Shown one piece after another: positions 20,999 through 31,345 of a stretch of DNA of 64,000 bases (its first letter is position 1; each line of letters starts with the position of its first letter). The position numbers were made by a program, and so were the translations under genes. Source of the DNA: Euclidia mi (taxonomy: Eukaryota; Arthropoda; Insecta; Lepidoptera; Erebidae); the NCBI GenBank assembly GCA_944739405.2, contig OX123190.2:25766807-25830806 (forward strand), given 5' to 3'. The notes below the pieces were generated by a model. That model was not told the DNA's origin. It was given only the letters and a program-made list of their open reading frames with translations, and made no database searches.

Positions 20999-22445
20999 AA
21001 AGGTAGTGCGTTTTTAACATAGCTTTAAATATTTTAAAGGATTTTGCGCTTCGAATTTCTAAAGGAAGTCCATTCCACAGGCGTACAGCTTGGACAGTAA
21101 AAGACATATCAAAAAAGCTTGTGGAATGCATTGGCATTTCCAGCGTCAAATCCTCGGACGACCTCAAGGACCTTATATGTGTGTCATTAAGGAACTTAAA
21201 ACGTTCTTTGAGATATAAGGGGGTACTAGGATTAAACAAGATATTATACAATAAAGTGAGAATGTGAGTATTTCTGCGAAGTCGAATCGGTAGCCACTTG
21301 AGCTTATTGCGGAATTCTGAGACATGATCATATTTGCGTAGCCCAAATATAAATCTTATATAGAAATTTTGGAGACGCTCAAGTTTATTTAGTTGCTCCT
21401 CGGTGGGGTCAAGATAGCTGACATCAGAGTAGTCAAGGATTGGTAGAAGCAAAGACTGTACAAGCGCAATCTTAGTGGCAGTTGGTAAGAAATTGCGTAA
21501 CTTTCGTAAAGATCCAGCTAATGCAAAAAGTTTTCGGCTCGTTTCTTGTAACTGTGGTCGCCAAGACATGGTTTCATCCATGTAAATACCAAGATTTTTT
21601 AAATGTTTACTAAACGGAAGGTCTTTTCCATTGAAATTAATGCTTGGCAAATCAGACCAGTTAATTTTGGAAACCATTCTTGGGCTGCCAATAATAATCA
21701 GCTGCGTTTTGTCCGGATTTACTGTGAGTCCAAATTTCTGCGTCCAATCACAGATTCGCGCCAAGTCCGTGCCAATCGTTGTACAAGCGTCCGCTAGTCT
21801 ATTCAAGGGGGCTTGCATATAAATTTGCAAATCATCTGCGAAAAGGTGGTAGGATGAAAGTAATTTGTTTGAAATATAATTAATAAATATAGCAAAGAGT
21901 AAAGGGGATAGCACGCCACCCTGTGGAACACCTATTGCACCAAGCGGAATAGGTATCATCAATGCGTACACGTTGCCGGCGTCCAAACAGGTAACTCTGA
22001 AACCAGTCAATTGCCGATGGAGATATGTTAAGAGAGCGTAGAATACCAAGTATGATGTGCAAATCTACGGTGTTAAACGCCTTGCTGAAATCAAGTAAGG
22101 ATAGAACTGTTAGATTGCCACAGTCCATACCTAGCCTGATATTATCAGTAACGTGAACTAATGCAGTAGCGGTACTGTGCCCTGGACGGAAGCCTGACTG
22201 GTATGGATTTAAAAGGGAATTTTTACAAAGGAAGGAACTAAGTTGTGAATGGATAAGACGTTCTAGGACTTTCGATAGGAACGGTAATATGGATATAGGA
22301 CGATAATCTGTTAAAGTAGAAGGCTTAGGTTTTTTAGGTAGGGGAATAATAAGTGCTTCTTTCCACGCTGAGGGAAAGACACCATGGCAAATAGATGTAT
22401 TAAGTATATTGCATAAAATAATATATGTAATATTTCTAAGAAAAA
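20999..22445 (-). pseudogene. LINE reverse transcriptase (CR1/Jockey-like), 5' truncated
   Basis: On the minus strand from 22445: GVFPSAWKEALIIPLPKKPKP, YRPISILPFLSK, FRPGHSTATAL and LLDFSKAFNTVD (RT motif A). Then comes a frameshift near 21930, GVPQGGVLSPLLF, HLFADDLQIY (catalytic FADD at 21842-21831) and NPDKTQ, with a typical C-terminus (RLWNGLPLEIR..SFKIFK). The last codons of the open frame (SSVEKGSTV) read partly into the Ty3 A LTR, so the natural stop was lost. The 5' end is truncated near 22445, with no endonuclease. Confidence 0.88.
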
Positions 22446-22576
22446 CTAACTTTAAGTTTTACAATATGCGAGTGATTTACGAGAGAGGCAGTTCGCGACG
22501 GGAAGGTTAGGAGGCGACTGCCTGGGAGAGTGATGTATGGCTAGAGGCAAATGGACGGAGATGCACGATCATCAGG

Positions 22577-23130
22577 TTAGATGCTGAGTGGGCAGAAAGG
22601 GGTGCAATTTAGGGGTGTAACAGAATGAATCAAGGTCCGAAACGAGAGGTCGACCACTCCAATCGCCGCGACTAGGTCACGGCGCTGCGATGCCCAAGTA
22701 GGACATTCCGCCAAGGTGTGCAGCGCCGGGTCCTCTACTGGGTCATGGCGATCTCCGCAGTGCTGGCATCCGGGCGTCTCCTCGGCATGTCGGCCAATGC
22801 GGCACAGGAACCGGTCGAAACAACCATGGCCGGTCATCACCTGTGACAACCGGAAGGTGAGGGCGCCGTGTCGTCTCTCCAGCCACACGTCGAGTACGGG
22901 CCTCACTGCCTCGATGTAGCGAAGCCCCGCGCTGGGGTGCGTGAGTCGCTGACGCCATTCTGCCATTAGGACCTGTCGGAGTTCCGCCTTCCGCGCCTCA
23001 ATTTCGCGAGGCGCGGGTTCTCCGCCTATTGACCGGGCCTCACGGTACCACTTATAAAGTGACGCCAGCAGCCCAGCCTGTAGGTCCCAGGGCGGACATC
23101 CGGCGAGGAGGATCGTGGCTTCGAAGGAGA
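22577..23130 (-). pseudogene. R1-like LINE ORF2 C-terminal fragment
   Basis: On the minus strand: LAGCPPWDLQAGLLASLYKWYREAR, then MAEWRQRLTHPSAG, VLDVWLERRHGALTFRLSQVMTGHGCF, and a CX2C...H...C knuckle (CQHCGDRHDPVEDPALHTLAECPTW). These are hallmarks of the R1-clade C-terminal zinc finger and the segment before it. RT itself is missing. GC content is far higher than the flanks, as usual for R1-type elements. Confidence 0.82.
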
Positions 23131-23154
23131 GAGAAGAAACAGCTTAATTAAAAT

Positions 23155-23197
23155 AATATTAGCTGCAGACATCTTCTAGATGCCTGCAGCTATTATT
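23155..23197. repeat. 20-bp imperfect hairpin between LINE remnants
   Basis: Arm 23155-23174 pairs with 23178-23197 around TCT, 18 of 20 positions matching. It is centred on two GCTGCAG/CTGCAGC blocks. Confidence 0.75.
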
Positions 23198-23239
23198 GTA
23201 TGCTATGCCATACTACAATTTGTTTTAGCTGACTACGGT

Positions 23240-23790
23240 GAAAACTCTCCTTATAAGCCAACTCAACTCGACGCCAACCCGGCCAGAGTGTGATTGACCG
23301 GGCTTGGGACTGGCGGAGGAGGTGTGTGGAGGCTGTCCCCAGGTGTTCGGGGCATACCCACTTAAACCACCGCGGTGTTCCTACGAGTCTCGTGTAGTGG
23401 CGCGATCACGCGATTCGCGAATAGCATTCTTTGTCGTGACACCGCCGGGACTGGCCCGCCGTTGGTGTTGGCAGCCCCCGCTTCGTTATACGTCGCTACT
23501 TGGGAGGCGGCGCGGACACTACGCCACCTCCTTGCCTTTTGGCGGACGGGGAGCAGCCCCAGCGCTCGCAGTCCGCAGGCACTAAAACGGCCGCAGAGGA
23601 TAGGGAGGACGGCAACCTGACAACACCGCACCCGCACCTATGGACGCATGCTCACATGGAGCGTCCACTCGCGGGATCCCTCTTAGCTTCACCGCGGGTG
23701 TCCAAGCCACGGTTACTGAGCCCCCTCCCCCCACGACAAGGTGGAGTTCCCACGGGGGAGATTCCATAGTACTCCTAACTTAAATTGGCT
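23240..23790 (-). mobile_element. R1-like LINE 3' end (minus strand)
   Basis: GC-rich block. On the minus strand a basic tail ending SQVATYNEAGAANTNGGPVPAVS is followed by the GTGGTTTAAGTGGGTATGCCCC segment typical of R1-type 3' untranslated ends, then a GC-rich hairpin-like run. The plus-strand open frames over it (23304-23769) are shadows. It may belong to a different copy from 22577-23130. Confidence 0.6.
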
Positions 23791-24054
23791 GACGTATAAT
23801 TAATTCAAAAAATCTCTTGTCCTAGAAGAATTGAATTCAGATATCATAGGAATATTTCAAGAATAAAAATATTCGATGAAATCATATAATAAACTCGAAT
23901 TGTACACTCATATGACTCCGTACTAAGTAATACCGTTAGACCATTAAAGACATATTCCTTTTAATATTTGATAAGTGCTCGATTCAGACTAAGTTATTTG
24001 GTGTGAGTGAAAAGACCTGATCTAAGTTCAACTGGAAGACACTTATTACTTTTT

Positions 24055-24813
24055 AGGGTCCCGTAGTCCACAAGGAACCCTTATAGTTTCGTCATGTCCG
24101 TCCGTCTGTCCGTCCGCAGCCTAGCTCAAAGACGCCTGGTGCTAGAAAGCGCATAAGATATTGCAACAAAACTGTAGAATAAAATTTAGGAATATATTTT
24201 TTTAAGGGTATCTCCCCTACATATATAGTGGGGTTGAATTTTTTTTTGGTTGAGTACCCCATCATGTGGGGTATCATTGGATAGGTTTTAAAAAAATGTT
24301 GTTAGTTTTCTCAAATCATTTTTCGATCAAGTGATTGGTTTGTCAAATATCAAGCATTGAAGTGAAAAAAATTGTTAGACTCAAGTGTCCCCCCCCTCTG
24401 CCGCCTAAACTATTAATTTGGAAGAGGTGAAAAAAATCACAAATGTAGTACATATAATGAAATTAAAAGGAAAATTATCACGGCTAAGTAGATATCACTA
24501 GTTTACGAGTAATCGTCGGTTAACTTATAAATACCTATTTCTGTGAGTTTACATTGGGCGCGCTGGCTTAATCTTAAAGGTACCGTAGTATGTAATATAC
24601 TACGGTACTACGTATGTATAGTAGTAGTATATCTTGGAAACCACATTTTATGTTTACAATACATAACTGGATACATACCTAATATTTTTCTAAACAAAAC
24701 TTAGGTTCTTATAATAGTGTTATTAAAATTATTTTTTCAGCAAAATAAACAGTCGGATTTGTTGTACATTAATACCCTTTGCAGCAAGACATTATGGGCA
24801 ACTACGGAACCCT
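24055..24813. mobile_element. Repeat with inverted ends (non-autonomous element)
   Basis: The left end AGGGTCCCGTAGT and right end ACTACGGAACCCT are inverted copies with one mismatch. Just inside the left end is the (TCCGTCCGTCTG) block seen in a common lepidopteran interspersed repeat. The same left-end pattern (CGGAACCCTTATAG...TGTCTGTCTGTCTGTCCG) recurs near 54676-54775. It has no coding capacity. The inverted ends suggest a DNA transposon derivative, but the family is not certain. Confidence 0.6.
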
Positions 24814-25666
24814 ACATTGCACGTGGCCCGACACGCACTTGGCCGGTTTTTATATTAGTACTCTACTCTTTACGAAAAAATCACAAACGTTGTTAGTGTA
24901 AAAAAATTTACAGTGACCTACTATTTCAGTATACTCTCAGTTCAATATGTTTGAAAGTGCTCTGAACTAATCTTTATATCTAAATTGAGTTTAATATTTG
25001 GTTGACATGTCAAAAATCCAACGAACTTCTGCAAATATTCCTGTTTAGTTCCCCATTTGGTAACTATTGCGTTTCAAACAATAGACTCCTTCGAATTGTA
25101 CCCGTTACAGTACCCGAATTCTGTTTGAATAAATAAGGTTTTATTTCTAATCCCCATGTAACGATTTGAATTGAATTTTGCTTTATTGTACCTCCCAGAT
25201 TTAATTGACAGCAACTGTAAACTTTCCACATGGTGCTCGATTTTTATCTAAATTGAAAGTTACCCTACATTCGAAAACCAAATTTCAAATGTAGTTTTGT
25301 TGAACTAGTTTAGTAAACGTACAAATTTTGCATGGGAAGCAGATTTTGTGATTTTATGGATGATTCACATAATAGATTTGCCTCGACTACGCTAATCGAT
25401 ATGGTTGAGTTAAACGCAGTTCGTCGAGGACCAAGAATTTACTTTTTACTTATTTACTTTGTTGATATTGTACTATGTTCGATTCGTAGAAGTCACAGAC
25501 TCGTTAGAAAAATAATACACAGGTGTTTGTTCTTGCTATTTTTTTTCACGATGTACAGTTGTTTGGTCTAGTATTTGCACTTATATTAAAGAAATATGGT
25601 TTAAGTGTTTACAAAATATAATTTCTGATTTTATAATATTTTCTTGGGTTTACGCGAATATTACAC
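24814..25666. other. AT-rich spacer, no supported gene
   Basis: The 79-codon frame at 25332-25571 is hydrophobic (LLIYFVDIVL, FLLFFFTMYS) but shows no family residues. I do not call it. Confidence 0.4.
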
Positions 25667-26202
25667 ATTGAAATTAAACTACAGTTTACCGATTTTAGCG
25701 CGTTATATTGGTTTCACTAGTTATTATGTTTAAACCGAATGATCTAGAAACTACATTTTTATTACTAGCCAACGTTTCGAATTCTTTACAGGATTCATGT
25801 TGACGGCAGACTGAGGTGATATTTGTCTTTGTCTTGAATTTAAAAGTTATCTCAAAGTACCCGAACATTTTTCAACTATTGGTGTTACTATCTACGCAGA
25901 ATGTGCTCACTGTGTCTTGATGTCTTCTGGTGACTTTGTCCTTCTCGGGTTTCATTAGCCTGATAACAGGGTCCCAAGATGGAGGAAGAGTGAGCACAGT
26001 GAGCACTTTCTGCGTAGATAGTAACACCAATATAAGACAAAGACAAATATCACCTCAGTCTGCCGTGAACATGAATCCTGTATAGAATTCGAAACGTTGG
26101 CTAGTAATAAAAATGTAGTTTCTAGATCATTCGGTTTAAATGTAATAACTAGTGAAACCAATATAACGCGATAAAATTCGTAAACTGTAGTTTAATTTCA
26201 AT
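25667..26202. repeat. Long inverted repeat, 208/248-bp arms
   Basis: Left arm 25667-25914 and right arm 25995-26202 are reverse complements with roughly eight mismatches over about 207 aligned bases, separated by an 80-bp spacer. The left arm alone contains a 41-bp insert (about 25837-25877), which breaks the symmetry. Outer borders are sharp. It has no ORF of interest. It resembles a foldback MITE and could also yield long dsRNA if transcribed. Confidence 0.88.
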
Positions 26203-26362
26203 CCTGATTTTATTATGAGCTGATAAATTTAAATTTGTGACTGTAAATCTCATTTCTGGTGCATCTTGATAACGTGCATTGGTTTACATTCCAAGTTTGA
26301 ACGGGGTATTAACTACTGAGACACTTTTTTTAAATATTCTTAAAATCAGCACCGATTCGACA

Positions 26363-26734
26363 GCAGGCAGCGATAGCCGAGTGGATATACCAACAGACTG
26401 CCATGCAGAGGGTATCGGGTTCGAATCCACGGCGCGTACCAATGACGTTTCGGAGTTATGTGCGTATTGAATTGTTAATTATCGCTTGTCCCGTGCCTCG
26501 GAGAGCACGTTAAGCCGTCGGTCCCGGTTGTCATGAAGATCTTTGACAGTCGTTACAGGGCGTCAGTACCTTCTAAATAAACTGACACTAGTCTAAACCA
26601 TGGAATATCGCTATCCCTTCGGGTTGCGGAGGTCAGACAGGCAGTCGCTCTGTGGAAAAGCTAATATTCAGCCAAATCCGGTTAGACTAGAAAGCGGACC
26701 CCAGATTGAAAACTGGGATAACGCTAAGAGGATG
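26363..26734 (+). mobile_element. Full-length tRNA-derived SINE with 15-bp TSD
   Basis: The pol III head has a consensus A box TAGCCGAGTGG (26374-26384) and B box GGTTCGAATCC (26418-26428). The body ends GGGATAACGCTAAGAGGATG. Perfect duplications AGCACCGATTCGACA flank it at 26348-26362 and 26735-26749, which fix both borders. Partial copies of the same family lie at 40165-40353 and 41938-42011. It is distinct from the SINE family at 39-307. Confidence 0.95.
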
Positions 26735-26749
26735 AGCACCGATTCGACA

Positions 26750-28268
26750 ATCTTTACAAAAAAATACAATACATACTATGACAGTGTTACAGAAGTGTAA
26801 ACATATTATGTTCATTGGATAATATTTCCAGGCAATGAACTCAAAGTGTTACATCCATTCAATATGATATCAGTTTTTTTTATTTGCCATTGAAACTATT
26901 TCACCCTACTGGATTTGATTAAAAAAGTGATTCATGCTGTGTGTAATCTCGTCACCGATGGAATCCATTTGTAATATTAATTTAACATCTGTCTAACGTT
27001 CGGTGTGCAACACTGTATAAAAGATTAATCAATCAAATGAAGATAGCTTTGAATAGTTTATGAGTGCTATGTGGATTATTTTTTAATGATTGATTACAGT
27101 AGAGAACTGGCAGCCTAAAAGCTAAAATATAATAAACGTATATTTAAAAAGGCGCTTATGATTGTAAATAGTCTTTTTTAAAGAAATAATCAAATTAATT
27201 GTATTTTCATACTTGAAGGAGGTGTGAAATCGATACTATTAGTAGTTCGTATTTTTTTGAGATGTGATTGAAAACAAAATAATATGATTGTATTTCAAAT
27301 GTGTTTTATTAACAATAAAAGTGTAAAAAAATATATTTCTGCTAACTCACTCGGTGACAGAGTCATTACACATTATTTGAAATATTGGCAAAATCAATAT
27401 AATTCCCTGTCAAAGATAAGAAAATCTGTGTACCAAATCTAGCATAATTATACAAAATGCCCACATTGCCCATTGTGATGGAGTCGCATACACTACGTTA
27501 CATTTAACATAATAAACAGCCGTATTATCCCCATTCAAAACCTTTCCAAACAAAACTAACTTCAAAACCACCAGGTCCACCAAACACTTGTGAAGCTATA
27601 GATTGTAATTACCCTTACAGTACACTGAACACCGCCATAAATACAGAATACCATTCACCTAAACGCGAAATGAAGCTAAAAAATCTAGGTACAGAACGTT
27701 GGGACTATTGAATGCCATTTTTTATGATATACTGAACTTTATTAGTATCATAACGGCTTGAAATGATATACCTACTACGCTTGTTTTGACGTACGCTCAG
27801 GATCCATGAAATGGAAATGTTCGATATTCAATACGGAATTTACGTGGAACAGTGTTTTATTGATTGGCAGAATAATAACTAAGTTTTTAAACAAAACAAA
27901 CCACTTGAGACAGAAAAAAAATCCTATATCAAACAAAAAGTTGTATATCCAATCACCTTTATACTTCGCAATCGTTTTCTAGAGCTTTCTGTTATATATA
28001 AGGCGAATGTTCTGATTACATTGCACAAAAGAAGTATCTGGTTTTACCCACCATAACAGAGAAACTCAACAACTCCCTAATCATCGTAACCTCATTGGCT
28101 TTATAAATTGTTTTTGTCTGCCTTACCTACGATGGTTTGAAGTGATTTCAAGTATTTTTATTAATGGTACTTACAACGCTTAGTCATGTTTGTGTTTGGT
28201 AATTAAGGATTGTACTTCAGGAAATTGTATGTAATTTAAGTATAGAGCTGTTCAATTAGAAAAAGTAA
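26750..28268. other. AT-rich spacer, nothing supported
   Basis: Long stretch of low GC with no ORF above noise, no RNA gene and no repeat border I can place. Confidence 0.4.
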
Positions 28269-28359
28269 TTTTAACCTCTTGTATGCCGGAATACCAGACA
28301 CAATTAAAAAGCTATTGTGTCTCGCGTAGATATGCGTTCCGGCATACAAGGGGTTGAAA
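28269..28359. repeat. Pre-miRNA-sized hairpin (91 nt)
   Basis: Outer arms 28269-28291 and 28337-28359 pair over 23 positions. The only two non-Watson-Crick positions would be G:U on the plus-strand RNA. An inner stem AGACACAA (28296-28303) pairs with TTGTGTCT (28315-28322). The overall shape resembles a miRNA precursor, but small palindromic repeats in Lepidoptera look the same. No candidate miRNA family is recognised. Confidence 0.6.
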
Positions 28360-28759
28360 TGTGCTTGAATTAATCCCCATATAATAACCGGTTTTATAGA
28401 CTTAATTTTAATATGTAGAAAACCTTACTGCATGTTTCTTAATTATGGTATTCATAAAGGCTTTCAGGAATCAAGTATGCAAGGAACACAGCTTGCTCAG
28501 ACAAGTAGGTAGAAGTATAATGGAGTAACGTCCGTTTTATTATACTTGGCAAGAGGATTTGTTATTACAGCACTTTGAACACATCAATAATAATATATGT
28601 ACGCTGCAATCCATCGAACTTTTAAACTGCTTATTCGTTGGTTTTGGGGGAGAGGCAGCCAACAGCGTACGTTGCGAAAATATTGCATCATTTACAGCTT
28701 ACATTAAAATTGGGATAGCACTTAGTGTGATATATTTTATTAAATAAGATTTTAGATAA

Positions 28760-28965
28760 ATACTAGAGGACGCCAGCAGCTACGCCTGCATTTTTTTTTA
28801 ATTTACCCGTTTTGGCCGATCCCGTGGGAATTTCGGGATATCCCTTCTTAGTGCACCCATACGGTCCCCAAGGAACATACATGTCAAATTTCAGCTTCCT
28901 GCGCCCAATAGTTTCGGCTGTAGCGTGTCTGTCAATCAGTCAGTAACGCAAGGATTTTATATATT
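28760..28965. repeat. LINE/SINE 3'-end-like interspersed repeat
   Basis: Contains GATCCCGTGGGAATTTCGGGAT and a CATGTCAAATTTCAGC segment, both very common in insect RTE-related 3' ends and the SINEs that share them. Ends in an AT-rich tail near 28965. No frame survives. Confidence 0.55.
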
Positions 28966-28969
28966 AAGA

Positions 28970-30700
28970 TTTTAAATAGAAAATCATGATAAAGTTAAAT
29001 GTGATTAATCGTCGTCGGCTCTGTCACTACCAAACCAATCACAAAGGACGTGTTTTTGCTTCGAGCCAAAACAGTGCAGAAATCACTTTTTATGTGCTGT
29101 TTTACATTACTGCACTGTTTTACTTTGGAACCAGTCCCTCATTATAGCGGCACAATTCAGCCGTTTTCTATAAACTTCTTAACCCATGACACATTTTGTG
29201 TGATGAGCAATGTTATTTGTTTCGTTTCACCTACAATGATTAGGGCTTAAATTAGGTATCTATAATAATTTGTATTACTTACTTACTTATTGTGTCGATG
29301 GCAACACTTTAATATTATTTTAATTTTTATTTACTTAAGTCGGAGATTGGAAAACGGAACGTCAAATCTTAATAGACTTGGGCGTTTTCGGATACGATGG
29401 TTGGCAACACTGAGGTCGGCAGTTGACAGCTGTCAATGTCATTTGATGTTATTATAAGCGAATGTGAAGCTGTCAACGGACACTTTGGCGATAGACACAG
29501 CGGAGGAAACAAGTGTGGCCTACCTACGTCCGACTCCGCCGCGTTTCCAAAAGTTATCCATCCGAACCACGTGTGCATATTAAGATTGTGAAGATACTGT
29601 ATTTTGTGTCCTCGAATAAATCACACAAAATCCGTTGATACCAGCCAATATGAAGATACCTTTCGTCAAATATAATATGTTTGCATATCAGTAATCTACT
29701 TGCCATAAAACTAACAGTTCTTAACTTGGAATCAGATGACCATGATGTTGTTCTAGGATATTATACTATTTATGTCACAGTAGGCGGTAGCAACTTATAC
29801 CATTATCATCCAAGGATTATTAATAGCCAGCTTTATCCAGGTTGTCATCCATGGCTTTCAACTTAAAGTCCAGGGAGCACTATAGAATGTAGGGAACACT
29901 AATAATGAGCTACCCATAGTTTGTGGATACAACTTTTAACTCTTTTATACCACAGTCCGCCATTGGAGCAAGTAGGATTTACTATTAAATACAGTGAATA
30001 CGTATGTTAATATTTAAATACAGCTATCAATTATTTCCAAAGCCCCTGGTACGACTTTACGGACGGTTAAAATCGAACGATAGTAGGTATGTTAATACCA
30101 GCTATTAAGTGTAATTTATCTTTAGACGCTTCGATCGAGAACAAACATGACATATCGCATCGTAGTCAGGTTTCCATTGAATGTTCATTTATAGATACTT
30201 TTTCTATAAGAATAAACAATGAAATAGGTATACTTAAGATATCAATCTTACAAACATGATACTCGACAGATAATGACAACAGCTTAAATACTTCAAGTAT
30301 GTAGTATCTTCTCACAAGAAACGTTCTGTGTTTTTGTTTAATTTATAAAAAAGCTGCGATAACGAGACATAGTTTACTTGACTGAAAGCAGTTATAAGTT
30401 TCCTTTATGGTAATGATAATTATTATCATCCGTTGTCCATTCTTTAGGGAAGGGGAAATGTGAAACTACCATATTATTAATTTATAACTATATTCAATGT
30501 CTCTTATAAAATAAATCTCTCTCTATCTCTCTCAAATTCTTCTATAGGAATCTTAGGATGACTGGAGAGACTTGGACTCGATCAAGGCTTTGAAAGGTAG
30601 GTTGTTTTAAAGCTCCAAGCATTAAAACGACGATGAAAATGACGTGACGTCTGTCTGTCAAGTCAACAGAAAATTATATTTTATGTTTTATACATACATA
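28970..30700. other. Spacer with possible TATA-less promoter motifs
   Basis: No coding frame is supported. Near 29300 and 29403 the motif GGCAACACT(G) occurs twice. A perfect 14-bp palindrome TTGACAGCTGTCAA sits at 29423-29436. The same pair of motifs occurs at 43563-43590. This could be a host promoter or a repeat. Confidence 0.4.
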
Positions 30701-30702
30701 GA

Positions 30703-30800
30703 CTCACGCCTGTTTCCCGAAGGGGTAGGCAGAGGCATATTAAACGCCCACTTTTCGCCAGTGTTTTGATTCCACGTAATAGGTGTCGAGCCTATTGCCG
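30703..30800 (-). mobile_element. SINE tail fragment (minus strand)
   Basis: Reverse-complement match to the shared SINE tail (CGAAGGGGTAGGCAGAGG, then CCACTTTTCGCCAG, then CACGTAATAGG...CGAGCCTATTGCCG). The head is missing. Confidence 0.75.
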
Positions 30801-31029
30801 CTTATCAGGATATTTTGTTTGCCAGAGCCTCGTCCGTTGATCGGCAGGTGCACCACTTGCAGGTGAGGTTGGCTTGGGACCCTAAGTTCTTGGTGGGAAC
30901 CCTATGCACCTTTATGTTTTATTTTCCATATAATTATGGAAACATCTGTCGCCGAAGGAATCATCTCGTAAGAAACCATTTTAAGGCAACAGTAATATTA
31001 TAATATTATATCGAAATACTAAGATAACA

Positions 31030-31345
31030 ATTTCAAGGACACTCCGTCTTGCGTGGCCTACTGCGTCTCGCAGGATCATTTGCTGGAGCAAGAAGAGCAC
31101 AACTGAGCACTGAGGCACGTCAGATTATAATTCGGGCTGGCCGTTGTAGGGCTGGTTGGCCGATGAAGAACTTTGCCGGCCTCCGCTAGCGTACTGGCCG
31201 CCGGCCGCAAACCGCCGCGTCGGCAAATAAGAACTTTAACTTGTGACAAACGTCAACACTTGTATATATTGTGTTCAAATTGTGTTTATATAATTTTTAT
31301 AGTTTGTTATTTTAAGTATATTAAGTTTTTAAGTTTTTCTGGATT
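31030..31345 (+). other. Probable leader of the RLE-type LINE
   Basis: A GC-richer block (CGGCCTCCGCTAGCG, CGGCCGCAAACCGCC) lies directly upstream of the zinc-finger ORF. It contains no protein motif. It is assigned to the element only by position. Confidence 0.4.

Noticed and set aside
23304..23769. Several overlapping GC-rich open frames
   Set aside because: Overlapping on both strands in a GC-rich R1-like 3' region. None shows conserved residues on the plus strand.
25955..26161. Open frame in the inverted repeat
   Set aside because: Lies across the palindrome arm and has no domain; a by-product of the repeat.
26363..26450. Possible tRNA gene
   Set aside because: A and B boxes are present, but the sequence continues into a SINE body flanked by a 15-bp TSD. 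No tRNA cloverleaf closes. The same applies to 39-110, 40690-40780, 56500-56580 and 57830-57890.
30815..31003. Open frame at 30815-31003
   Set aside because: Runs out of a SINE tail into unconserved sequence.
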